Shown here: positions 52,192-61,417 of the stretch, piece by piece | How the letters are laid out: every line of letters begins with the position of its first letter | How positions within the stretch are numbered: position 1 is the stretch's first letter | Assembly (NCBI RefSeq): GCF_041410465.1 | Contig: NZ_CP166961.1 | Location: forward strand, 3,038,001-3,102,000 | From: Thalassotalea sp. 273M-4 | GTDB taxonomy: Bacteria; Pseudomonadota; Gammaproteobacteria; Enterobacterales; Alteromonadaceae | Reading direction: 5' to 3' | DNA: 64,000 bases | Made by a program: the position numbers and the translations under genes | Notes under the pieces: model-generated | Databases searched by the model: none | What the model was told of the DNA's origin: nothing | What the model saw: only the letters and a program-made list of their open reading frames with translations

Positions 52192-54978
52192 TTACTCGCG
52201 AACAAACACCGCGGCACTAAACTTTGCAACTTGCAAACTCTTCGCATTGACTTTATGTGCCCTTACCAGCGGGTCATTGCTGTTGGCTAAAACCGGGTGC
52301 AAACGAAAGTCTTCGGCTTGCGCAAAGGCAAACTCAATGCTTTGTGGTGACGAGTTAAATAACACAATAATTTGCTGATAATTGGCGTCTATATTGTCGT
52401 TATCATTGATTTGCATCGCAATTAACCCTGGCACTTGCTCACTGCCGGTATTTAAAAATTGCACTTGCGATAAAATGTTTGCCCCCGTTGTTAAGCGAAA
52501 CAAAGGCGACGACGAACGAATCTTTAACTGCTCGATAAACCGTTCACTCATAAACTGAATATGCTCAGGCGACACGTTATCACGGCCTTGATTGCCAGCA
52601 ATCACCTGCCCTATCACGGCCCAATTTTGGCGGTCTTTTTCTGCTGGTGGTAACCCCACATTGTAGTTATTGCTTTGCTTACTAAAATCAACGGCATTAA
52701 ACCAATCGCCATAATCGTAACTGTCTCTTAAGTATGATTTTGAGCGTAACAACTCCGATCCCATATGAATAAACGGAATGCCTTGAGCGTACATAGCGTA
52801 TGCCAATGACAACGCCTGCATGCGTACTCTATCGTCAACCGAGGTATCAAATGCGATTCGATACTGATGATTATCCCACAGTGTTTGGTTGTCATGTTTT
52901 GACACATAATTAATGGTATCGGCTGGGTCGAGCGCGTATCCGGCGGGTTGGTCACCATAAGGTATATCGGCACCCAAAACGGCATTATTGTTACGATCGG
53001 CTAGTGGGAAATTGGCCAAGTTAGCCGCCAAACCAATACGCAATTGGTCAGCGTACAACAAATATTGTTGCCACGAGTCTTGCTTACTGCGAAGCTCGTT
53101 AGGCAGGGTGTACAAGCCATTTCCTATACCCTGCTCTTTACGGATATCGTTACCTGACGCCATCATGCCACCACCTCGCACGGCATCACGAAGTCGGTCG
53201 GTAAACGTGCCAATTTCGCTGCCGGCTAAATTTAACTGACTGGCTTGTTCAAAGCGTTGGTTATTGGCGACTTCACCAAAGTTCCACCCCTCACCGTAAA
53301 AGTAGGTGTCAGCATCGACAGCGCGTACCGCTTGGCGTGCCTTGATCATCACCGTTTTGGGTTGATGCGCCATTAAGTCAAAACGAAAACCATCAATTTT
53401 ATAGTCTCGGGCCCAAACAACTAACGAGTCTTGCATTAATTTCGCCATCATTTTGCGCTCTGTTGCGGTGTTATCACAACAGGTCGATTGCTCAACCGCA
53501 CCGGTTACAGGGTTAAGGCGTTGATAATATCCTGGAACAATTTTATCCAGCACCGAAGTCGCCTCTAAGCCCGCTTGATGGGTATGGTTATACACCACAT
53601 CCATGATCACCCGAAACCCCATATTGTGCAGCGCCAGCACCATCGAGCGGAACTCTTTGATCCGACTTACCCCATCAGGATTTTGCGCATAACTGCCCTC
53701 AGGTACGGTGTAGTGGTATGGGTCGTATCCCCAGTTATAGTTATCCATGGTTCGTATTTGGCTGACCAATGCTTGCGCCTCTGATGATTGCGGCTTAAAG
53801 CTTGCCAACAGTTGCTCAATGGATTGGCTTTTATCAAGCTCATTATTGGCGCAAAAGGACAAGTCTGCTTTTAACGAGCACAGTTTTTCAACATTATCAT
53901 TTAAGGTCACCCGCCGATGGCTATCTTCATTTACCGTGCCGATATCAAAGCTTGGCAGTAAATGTATGTTGTTAAGGCCAGCTTCTTTTAAGGTGTTTAA
54001 ATGCTGAATACCATGACTGTGGGTTTCGCTAAAAGCCGCGTATTTGCCGCGTACGGATGGGGTTGATAAGGCCTCATCTTTGGCGCTAAAGTCACCGATA
54101 TGAAGCTCATAAAAAATATTATCTTCTGGCGACGCCACCACTGGCTTGGGCTGTTTATCCCAACCGGCTGGTTTGGTATTTTGCGCCGCCAAATCAACAA
54201 CCTGAGAATATTCACTGTTGGTCGATAAACTTAACGAATACGGATCAGTGGTGATCAGCGTTTCGACACGCTGGCTTTGCGGGTGGTATAGTTCAATTTG
54301 ATATTGATAAAAAACATGCTCTAAGTTTTGCGCAATACGGGTTTGCCAAACCCCTGTCGTCGGGTCAAACTGCATTGCCACATTGGTATTGTCTAATGGT
54401 TGTTTTTGCTGGTCAAACAACAGAACGTCAACTTGTCGTGCCGTCGGTGCCCATAATTTGAACTGAGTCGCATGGTCACTAATCACACTGCCTAAGTCAT
54501 TCACTTCATCGGCATCATTGTCACCTGGCGTATACAAGGCATCAAGACCAAAGCCTATTTGGACACCGGTCAGGTGTATGATCTCGCCTTGGTTATTTTC
54601 AACCAACAAGGCTAAGGGGTGTTTAAGTAATTGCTTTTGCTGCTCTGGTGTTAATGCCTTGGTAACAGTAAACGCTTGTCCTTGCCCCACAAAATGGACA
54701 AATTGCTGCTGCTCAATGTCGCTTAGTTCGCTTTGGCTTAATGGGTACGTTGTTAAGTCAGACATCGACACTAGGCTAACCTTATCGCTAGGTTGTAATT
54801 GCCCGTAGTAAAACAAACGATTATCGCCAAAGAAATGGCCTCGATTTTCGCTGATTAGCGCCGTTTGTAATGAGGTTATCGGCGTTTTATGGTCACGATT
54901 TGCTCCTTCATTGTTGCAACCGCTTAACGCTACGGCAAGGAACAGGCTGGTCATTATTTTATTTTGCATTTTCGCCAT
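52192..54978 (-). CDS. pulA: Pullulanase-type alpha-1,6-glucosidase, lipoprotein
   Basis: This is a ~928-aa GH13 enzyme with a lipoprotein signal (LSGC). N-terminal CBM48-like modules precede the catalytic barrel. The four conserved regions are seen: VIMDVVYNHT, DGFRFDLMAH with nucleophile Asp534, YGEGWNFGE with Glu563, and VSKHDNQTLWDN. YNWGYDP is the pullulanase-specific motif. It cuts alpha-1,6 branches of glycogen, starch or pullulan. The start is uncertain among ATG codons at 54978, 54969 and 54960. It is the first gene of the leftward operon. Confidence 0.92.
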   Translation of the reverse strand: MAKMQNKIMTSLFLAVALSGCNNEGANRDHKTPITSLQTALISENRGHFFGDNRLFYYGQLQPSDKVSLVSMSDLTTYPLSQSELSDIEQQQFVHFVGQGQAFTVTKALTPEQQKQLLKHPLALLVENNQGEIIHLTGVQIGFGLDALYTPGDNDADEVNDLGSVISDHATQFKLWAPTARQVDVLLFDQQKQPLDNTNVAMQFDPTTGVWQTRIAQNLEHVFYQYQIELYHPQSQRVETLITTDPYSLSLSTNSEYSQVVDLAAQNTKPAGWDKQPKPVVASPEDNIFYELHIGDFSAKDEALSTPSVRGKYAAFSETHSHGIQHLNTLKEAGLNNIHLLPSFDIGTVNEDSHRRVTLNDNVEKLCSLKADLSFCANNELDKSQSIEQLLASFKPQSSEAQALVSQIRTMDNYNWGYDPYHYTVPEGSYAQNPDGVSRIKEFRSMVLALHNMGFRVIMDVVYNHTHQAGLEATSVLDKIVPGYYQRLNPVTGAVEQSTCCDNTATERKMMAKLMQDSLVVWARDYKIDGFRFDLMAHQPKTVMIKARQAVRAVDADTYFYGEGWNFGEVANNQRFEQASQLNLAGSEIGTFTDRLRDAVRGGGMMASGNDIRKEQGIGNGLYTLPNELRSKQDSWQQYLLYADQLRIGLAANLANFPLADRNNNAVLGADIPYGDQPAGYALDPADTINYVSKHDNQTLWDNHQYRIAFDTSVDDRVRMQALSLAYAMYAQGIPFIHMGSELLRSKSYLRDSYDYGDWFNAVDFSKQSNNYNVGLPPAEKDRQNWAVIGQVIAGNQGRDNVSPEHIQFMSERFIEQLKIRSSSPLFRLTTGANILSQVQFLNTGSEQVPGLIAMQINDNDNIDANYQQIIVLFNSSPQSIEFAFAQAEDFRLHPVLANSNDPLVRAHKVNAKSLQVAKFSAAVFVRE

Positions 54979-55036
54979 ACACACACTTTATATTGTAAAC
55001 ACGATTAGAATGTTACAGTCGGCATTTCAAATCAAC

Positions 55037-55050
55037 TACATACGTATGCA
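55037..55050. promoter_or_regulatory. LacI-type operator candidate 1
   Basis: TACATACGTATGCA, with ACGT at the centre. It is the copy nearest the pulA start (about 60 bp upstream). It shares 12 of 14 bases with the other two copies. Confidence 0.65.
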
Positions 55051-55123
55051 ATAACCAGTCAACCTGCTTTTTGGCCATTTAATGGCCAAACATCAACTTT
55101 ATGAAGCCCAGAAAAAATCAACA

Positions 55124-55137
55124 TGAATACGTATGCA
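55124..55137. promoter_or_regulatory. LacI-type operator candidate 2
   Basis: TGAATACGTATGCA, a near-palindrome, the middle copy. It is 87 bp from copy 1 and 80 bp from copy 3. Confidence 0.7.
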
Positions 55138-55203
55138 AACGCTTACTGCGAGGGCATTTAACCTTTAGAATTAACCTCGAATTTATGCATAGGTAATAAA
55201 GTG

Positions 55204-55217
55204 TGAATACGTATGCA
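55204..55217. promoter_or_regulatory. LacI-type operator candidate 3
   Basis: TGAATACGTATGCA, identical to copy 2, 155 bp before the TonB receptor start. The rest of the 393-bp divergent region shows no gene. Confidence 0.7.
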
Positions 55218-55371
55218 GAGTGTTCATATTACGACAAACAATAATTACAATCTTTTAACTACTTGCTGCCAGTCACGATGAAAACAACCAAGTAGTGCAA
55301 CAAAACAACATAAGGCTCTGTGCGGATAAAGAGTCAATATTAATCACCAGGAAGGTATGGGGAACTAAAAC

Positions 55372-58182
55372 ATGCTTACATTCCAAAGAAATAAATTGGC
55401 TATGGCAATGCTTGCCGCCGGCCTTACTTCTATGAGTTCAATGGCATTTGCCAATGAAGAAGTAAAAAACGAACAAAAAATTAGCGAACAAGATATTGAA
55501 GTTATCGAAGTTTCAGGCTTTCGTCGTTCACTCGTTAAAGCAATCAATACCAAGCGTTTTTCATCAAGCGTAGTTGAAGCTATCTCAGCAGAAGACATTG
55601 GTAAATTGCCAGACTCATCAATTGCCGAGTCGATTGCTCGTCTACCCGGCTTAACGGCACAACGCCTTGACGGTCGCGCTTCAAAAGTGAGTATCCGTGG
55701 TTTTGGTGAAAACGAATCAGCCACCACCTTTAATGGTCGTGAACAAGTGTCTATTGACGATAACCGTGGCGTACAATTTGATTTATACCCATCAGAAATC
55801 ATGAGTGGCGTAACGGTTTATAAATCACCTGATGCCACTATCGAGGGTGAAGGTATTGCTGGTGTTGTCGACTTACAAACGGTTCGCCCACTGTCTCAAA
55901 GTGACCGTGTTATTCAATTTAACACCACAACCGAGCAAACATCCTTTGAAAAACTAAACCCTGATGCCGACAACAAAGGTTTCCGTGGTACTTTCTCATA
56001 TATGGACAAGTTCGCGGATGACACTGTGGGTGTTGCCGTTGCACTTTCAACGATGGAATCACCTAACCAAGAAAAGCGTTGGAATTCATGGGGCTTCCCA
56101 GAATTTAATGACACTCAAGGTAATACCTACTCTATTTTAGGTGGGGCAAAACCGTTCGTACGTTCATCGATGTTAAATCGCGATACGGCGATGGCGGTAT
56201 TAGAACTGGCACCATCAGATCAATTACACGTTACCCTTGATGCCCTTTACGTTGATTTTTCTGATGAAAAGATTCTTCGTGGTATTGAGATCCCATTTGC
56301 TTGGGGTCAAGGCTCTATCGATCCAGCAACAGCTGTGGTTGACCCTGACACCGGTTTTGTTAGTCAAGCAACGACCATGGGGCAACGCGTCGTTGTTCGT
56401 AACGACTTCGAAGAGCGTAACGCGAAATTAAACTCATTTGGCTTAAATGTTGAATATAACCTTAACGACTACTGGTCTGTAGAATTTGATGCGTCGCACT
56501 CTAAAGTTGAGCGTCAAATTTGGTCAATGGAATCGTACTCTGGTACAGGTCGTGGCGACGCTCGCGGTGTTGCCGATAACATTGGCTACAACCTAGACGG
56601 TAGTAATGAAGGTGCCATGTTCAGCCACGAACTAGACTACTCAGACTACAATCTAATTCAACTTGGTGGTCCATTGTCATGGGGTTGGTCAGCCGCCCTT
56701 AATGAAAAATACGGTTTGGTTGGCACCGAATATGAAAACCAAGCGCAAGACGGCTTTTTAAACACCCCAAGTGTTGATGATGAGCTAAGCGCACTGAAAC
56801 TTGCGGCCACTCAGGTTATCGACAACGATTTTGTTAGCGCCGTAACTTACGGTGTATCGTACAAAGATCGTGAAAAGAGCAAAAATTCAGACGGTTTCTT
56901 CTTAACCGTATCATCGTTCTCACTCGACAACCCTGGGGTAATGAATGTGCCACAGGAGTACCGTTTAGGTACTGCTAATTTAGACTTTATTGGCATGGGC
57001 GATATGATCGCGTATGACTCAAAAGCGTTAGTAAAAGATGGTTACTACGACTTATTGTCTGAGCGTTTAACAGACCCTAGCCATGAAACCAAGTCATTTA
57101 ACGTACAAGAAGAAGTGCTTTCTTTATTTGTTATGGCTGACTTAAACCTTGAAATTGCTGGCTTGCCGGTAACAGGTAATGTGGGTTTACGTTATGTTGA
57201 CACAACTCAAGCATCTCAAGGTGCCGCCATTACAACCGAAAACGGCTTAGTAAAAACGACGCCAACCGATATCGAGCATTCTTACTCGCACCTATTGCCA
57301 AGCTTAAACTTGTCAATGCAACTTGATGATACTCAAACATTACGTTTTGGCGCAGCAAAAACAATTTCACGCGCACGTATGGATGAAATGAATGCTTCAA
57401 TTAGCACGTCATACAACCCACAACAACCAGACGAAAACGGTAACTACTGGTCAGTATCAGGTGGTAACCCAAATCTTGAGCCAAAAGAAGCAATTGGTCT
57501 TGATTTAACCTACGAGAACTATTTCTCAGAGGAAGGGTATTTTGCGGCGGCACTATTTCACAAGAGCCTAGATAATTGGATCTTTGATGGTCAGTACGAA
57601 GCCGATATGACCGGCGTTCAAGATCCATCTGGGGTTACGGTTGACCCTAGCCACACAACGGCAACAGGTTCAGGTAAAGTAAACGGTGGCGACGGCTCTC
57701 TTTGGGGTTACGAACTATCTGTTACCTTACCAATGAACATGTTCTCAGCATCGCTTGATGGCTTTGGTGTTATCGCTTCCTACACTGGGGTTGAACAAGA
57801 TATTGAAGATCCAAACGGTAACGAATATGTACTACCAGGTTTATCCGAAAGCATCTCGTCTGTTACCGGTTACTACGAGAACAACGGTTTACAAATTCGT
57901 GTCAGCATGCGTAATCGTGACGACTTTAAAGGCGATGTCTACGGCGTTGGCTTTAGTACCCAACAAGTTGATATTGAAGGTGAAACCATCGTAGATGCCC
58001 AAATTGGCTACGACTTTGGTGAAGCTGGCTACACCGCTCTTGAAGGTTTATCTGTATTCCTACAAGGTTACAACTTAACGGAAGAACCATTTAAGTCAAC
58101 AACCGATGGGAATCCACTGCAAGTTCGTGACTTCCAAGACTACGGTGCCAACTACATGCTAGCGTTAAGCTACAAACTGTAA
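55372..58182 (+). CDS. TonB-dependent receptor, probable maltodextrin/oligosaccharide uptake
   Basis: This is a 936-aa outer-membrane receptor. A signal peptide ends near MAFA. The plug starts EVIEVSGFRRS and contains SSIAESIARLPGLT, and a ~22-strand barrel ends in LALSYKL with a C-terminal hydrophobic Leu. It belongs to the marine oligosaccharide-linked TonB receptors. It is divergent from the pulA operon with shared operators. It should import starch oligosaccharides released by PulA and the amylase. AAGG lies upstream of ATG 55372. The ligand is inferred. Confidence 0.9.
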   Translation: MLTFQRNKLAMAMLAAGLTSMSSMAFANEEVKNEQKISEQDIEVIEVSGFRRSLVKAINTKRFSSSVVEAISAEDIGKLPDSSIAESIARLPGLTAQRLDGRASKVSIRGFGENESATTFNGREQVSIDDNRGVQFDLYPSEIMSGVTVYKSPDATIEGEGIAGVVDLQTVRPLSQSDRVIQFNTTTEQTSFEKLNPDADNKGFRGTFSYMDKFADDTVGVAVALSTMESPNQEKRWNSWGFPEFNDTQGNTYSILGGAKPFVRSSMLNRDTAMAVLELAPSDQLHVTLDALYVDFSDEKILRGIEIPFAWGQGSIDPATAVVDPDTGFVSQATTMGQRVVVRNDFEERNAKLNSFGLNVEYNLNDYWSVEFDASHSKVERQIWSMESYSGTGRGDARGVADNIGYNLDGSNEGAMFSHELDYSDYNLIQLGGPLSWGWSAALNEKYGLVGTEYENQAQDGFLNTPSVDDELSALKLAATQVIDNDFVSAVTYGVSYKDREKSKNSDGFFLTVSSFSLDNPGVMNVPQEYRLGTANLDFIGMGDMIAYDSKALVKDGYYDLLSERLTDPSHETKSFNVQEEVLSLFVMADLNLEIAGLPVTGNVGLRYVDTTQASQGAAITTENGLVKTTPTDIEHSYSHLLPSLNLSMQLDDTQTLRFGAAKTISRARMDEMNASISTSYNPQQPDENGNYWSVSGGNPNLEPKEAIGLDLTYENYFSEEGYFAAALFHKSLDNWIFDGQYEADMTGVQDPSGVTVDPSHTTATGSGKVNGGDGSLWGYELSVTLPMNMFSASLDGFGVIASYTGVEQDIEDPNGNEYVLPGLSESISSVTGYYENNGLQIRVSMRNRDDFKGDVYGVGFSTQQVDIEGETIVDAQIGYDFGEAGYTALEGLSVFLQGYNLTEEPFKSTTDGNPLQVRDFQDYGANYMLALSYKL

Positions 58183-58201
58183 TTCGCATTACCCGATAAG
58201 C

Positions 58202-58237
58202 AAAGCCCTTGTATCTCCTATTGCAAGGGCTTTTTTT
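58202..58237 (+). terminator. Rho-independent terminator after the TonB receptor
   Basis: Perfect 10-bp stem AAAGCCCTTG / CAAGGGCTTT with a 12-nt loop and seven T. It lies before the halogenase gene, so the two genes are partly uncoupled. Confidence 0.88.
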
Positions 58238-58337
58238 CCACAATCATTCAACCACCAAGCGAGTATCGTATTAAGGTAATTTTTGCCCATAGTCGTAAAG
58301 AACCACCTTAATACTGTATTTAAAAGGTAACAAAATC

Positions 58338-59828
58338 ATGACAACAAATGTAACCAACGTGGTGATCGTTGGTGGTGGTACCGCAGGTTGGATCACAGCA
58401 TCGTTGATGGCTCGTATTTTAGGTAAAGTCATTAATATAACCCTAATTGAGTCAGACAAAATCCCAACCGTTGGCGTCGGTGAAGCGACTATCCCCCCCA
58501 TTATTAGCTTAAATGCAGCCCTTGGCATTGATGAAAGCGAATTTTTAAACGCCACCAAAGGCACCATCAAGCTCGGCATTGAGTTTGAAAACTGGAAACA
58601 ACAAGGTGATAGCTACATGCACGCCTTTGGCGGTATCGGTAAAGATTTTCCATTTTGCGAATTTTATCATTATTGGCTTAGACACCAACAACAAGGTGAT
58701 CAGCACTATGATTTTGGCGACTTTTCATTAAATTACCAAACCAGTAAAGCCAATAAATTTGCCAAATTACGCCATATTGAAGGCACCCAATTACCAGGCA
58801 TCACGTATGCTTATCATTTTGATGCTGGCCTGTACGCAAACTTTTTAGCAGACTACGCCAAGCAACAGGGCGTAAAGCACATCATCAGTGAAGTCGAGCA
58901 AATACGGGTGAATGAAGGTAATGGCTTTATTGATGCGGTGACGTTAGCGAATGGCGAGCATATTACGGGAGATTTATTTATCGATTGTACGGGCCAAGCC
59001 GGCTTGCTGATTGATAAAACCTTAAATACAGGCTTTGTTGATTGGTCGCATTACTTGCCTTGCGATCGGGCTATTGCTGTTCAGTGTGAAAGCGTCGAAC
59101 CTATTACCCCTTACACTCGCTCTATCGCGCATGACAGTGGTTGGCAATGGCGCATTCCGCTGCAACACCGTATTGGTAATGGCATTGTTTATTCCAGTAA
59201 ATTTATGAGCGATGAGCAAGCCGAAAGATTATTGTTAAATAAATTAGACGGTAAACCGCTTACCCAACCCAAACGCATTCAATTTCGAACCGGCCGTCGT
59301 ACCAAAGCATGGCATAAAAATGTGGTCAGTATAGGTTTGTCTTCCGGCTTTCTGGAACCCCTTGAATCCACCAGCATCCATTTAATTCAAACGGCTGCTA
59401 TTCGGCTGATTAAAACCTTCCCACACTTTGGCATTAGCAACAGTCATATTGACGAATATAACCGTCAGTCGATTATTGAAATAGAACGTATTCGTGATTT
59501 TATTATTTTGCATTATAAGGTCACGCAACGAGACGATAGCCCATTTTGGCGCCACTGCCGTCAAATGGACATCCCGGCAACCTTAGCCCGCAAATTAGCC
59601 CTGTTTAAAACAACTGGGAAACTGTTTCGCGAGCAAGATGACTTGTTTACCGAAATTGCTTGGCAACAAGTGTTAATTGGTCAAGGCATGATCCCTGAGC
59701 AATACAATGGCCTCGCCGACCAACTGAGTCCGCAACAACTGAATGAATTGATGGCAAATTTAAAAGTGCTCATTGATCACAGTGTGAAAAACATGCCAAG
59801 CCATGATCAATTTTTAGCTAACCTCTAG
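58338..59828 (+). CDS. Tryptophan-halogenase family flavoprotein
   Basis: This is a 496-aa flavin-dependent protein. The FAD motif is VVIVGGGTAGW and the halogenase motif WQWRIP is present. Lys74 and Lys78 (NATKGTIKLG) are candidates for the catalytic Lys of PrnA-type enzymes. Family members adjacent to sugar TonB receptors are common in marine Gammaproteobacteria, but their substrate is unknown. A flavin reductase partner is not adjacent. It lies 155 bp after the receptor gene, separated by a terminator, and 55 bp before an MFS gene. Confidence 0.87.
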   Translation: MTTNVTNVVIVGGGTAGWITASLMARILGKVINITLIESDKIPTVGVGEATIPPIISLNAALGIDESEFLNATKGTIKLGIEFENWKQQGDSYMHAFGGIGKDFPFCEFYHYWLRHQQQGDQHYDFGDFSLNYQTSKANKFAKLRHIEGTQLPGITYAYHFDAGLYANFLADYAKQQGVKHIISEVEQIRVNEGNGFIDAVTLANGEHITGDLFIDCTGQAGLLIDKTLNTGFVDWSHYLPCDRAIAVQCESVEPITPYTRSIAHDSGWQWRIPLQHRIGNGIVYSSKFMSDEQAERLLLNKLDGKPLTQPKRIQFRTGRRTKAWHKNVVSIGLSSGFLEPLESTSIHLIQTAAIRLIKTFPHFGISNSHIDEYNRQSIIEIERIRDFIILHYKVTQRDDSPFWRHCRQMDIPATLARKLALFKTTGKLFREQDDLFTEIAWQQVLIGQGMIPEQYNGLADQLSPQQLNELMANLKVLIDHSVKNMPSHDQFLANL

Positions 59829-59883
59829 TTTTTGCTCATGGCTCTGGGGTATAACAATTAAAACAAAATAATAAAGCACCATT

Positions 59884-61302
59884 ATGTTAGAAATACAAAA
59901 ACACCTATCAAAACGCTTTTATGCGTTATTAAGCTTACCCTCTACCGCGATGGGCTTTGCTTTATCTGTACAAATCGCCGCCCTGAGCTGGATTTTAACA
60001 ACTCAATATGGCTTAGACATTCACGAAGTAGGCTTAGTCTGGGCCGCGGGCCCCATCGCCGGCATACTAGGGCAAGTTATTATTGGCATTATTTCCGATA
60101 AAGTTTGGCTCTGGAATGGCCGACGTCGTCCGTTTATTGTTATTGGCGGGGCGCTGGCCGGCTTAATGTTATTGGCCCTACCAAGCATTGATATTGTGTC
60201 GTCGGCCATGGGCATTGAAAACTTATTAACCATGGCCATCGTGATTGCTCTGACCTTGGATTTAGCGATTAATGTCAGCTTTAATCCGACTCGCTCGATC
60301 ATCGCTGATGTCACCCCTGAAGGTAATAAACGCACCCAAGGCTATACATGGATGCAAACTGTTTCGGGCACTTTTGGTATTCTTGCCTATGCCATTGGTG
60401 CCATTTGGGGCAACTATGTGTTGATTTATTTTGGCGCGGTGCTGGTGTTGTTACTGTCGTTGATCCCACCTTTTTTTATTACCGAGCCAAAGACGTTACC
60501 GGTTAAAGATGAAGACCAACAAGGCTCCTTATCCTTTATCGAAGTGATGATTAATATTCGCCCGCTTTGGGGGTTTATTATTTATGATCTTTACGCCTTA
60601 ATTCGCCAACTATCGGGCCAACAAGTTACCCATTACTGGGCTGAAATCGTTTGTTTGCTTTTAACCGTACTCTTTGTCTTGCAGACCCTAGTTGCCAAAG
60701 AAGACGACAAAACCGACAGTGAAGCCGGATTAATAGGTTTTCGTAAAGTGTTGGCGGCTCACTCATTTAGTTGGGTTGGGGTTCAAACCATGTTTGTGTT
60801 TATGTTTGCTTTTTTACAGGACAAAATGCCAAGCATTGGTGATAAAGAGCTCGGACAGGTGATCTCTATTGCCTTTTTAATATTGAGCATCGTTGCGGCC
60901 TACTTACCCGCTTTATTATTAGAGCCAATGGCAAGGCGCTTTGGTCGAGTACGTGTTCATACCATGGCTATTGCATCAATGGCGCTGGGTTACTTAGCCA
61001 TTGCCATGATGGCCAACAATCAATACACCTTATATGTATTGATGGCGATATTAGGGGTTGGTTGGTCGTCAATTATTTCATTGGTTTTTGCCATTATGAC
61101 CGAGAAAATCGATCAAAATAAAATGGGTATGTATATGGGGTTATTTAACTTGTCGGTGGTGCTACCGCAACTATTGGTGAGTTTAGGTATTGGTTTATTT
61201 ATTTCCCAAAGCGATGATAAAAGCGCCATATTTTATATCGCCACAGGGGCCTTAGCGCTGTCGGCTTTATGCTGGAGCCGAGTAAAAGAGCACCGTAAGT
61301 AA
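59884..61302 (+). CDS. SLC45-like sugar MFS transporter
   Basis: This is a 472-aa protein with ~12 hydrophobic segments. The loop DKVWLWNGRRRPFIV is typical of SLC45-like glycoside:cation symporters. It differs from the 48638 transporter in sequence and probably in sugar. It lies 55 bp after the halogenase gene, so they may share a transcript. The likely substrate is maltose or a maltodextrin, from position only. Confidence 0.87.
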   Translation: MLEIQKHLSKRFYALLSLPSTAMGFALSVQIAALSWILTTQYGLDIHEVGLVWAAGPIAGILGQVIIGIISDKVWLWNGRRRPFIVIGGALAGLMLLALPSIDIVSSAMGIENLLTMAIVIALTLDLAINVSFNPTRSIIADVTPEGNKRTQGYTWMQTVSGTFGILAYAIGAIWGNYVLIYFGAVLVLLLSLIPPFFITEPKTLPVKDEDQQGSLSFIEVMINIRPLWGFIIYDLYALIRQLSGQQVTHYWAEIVCLLLTVLFVLQTLVAKEDDKTDSEAGLIGFRKVLAAHSFSWVGVQTMFVFMFAFLQDKMPSIGDKELGQVISIAFLILSIVAAYLPALLLEPMARRFGRVRVHTMAIASMALGYLAIAMMANNQYTLYVLMAILGVGWSSIISLVFAIMTEKIDQNKMGMYMGLFNLSVVLPQLLVSLGIGLFISQSDDKSAIFYIATGALALSALCWSRVKEHRK

Positions 61303-61362
61303 TACCAGTGACAACTCAGTTTATGCTCTTAGATGAGGGTAAATAGCGCTAAAGTAAAATTA

Positions 61363-61395
61363 AAAGAGGAATCGCCTTATCGCGATTTCCTCTTT
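61363..61395. terminator. Bidirectional terminator
   Basis: AAAGAGGAATCGC pairs with GCGATTTCCTCTTT (one bulged T) around a short loop, between the convergent MFS and amylase genes. Confidence 0.8.
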
Positions 61396-61417
61396 GGTGG
61401 TTTAGTCGTGAAGAAAG

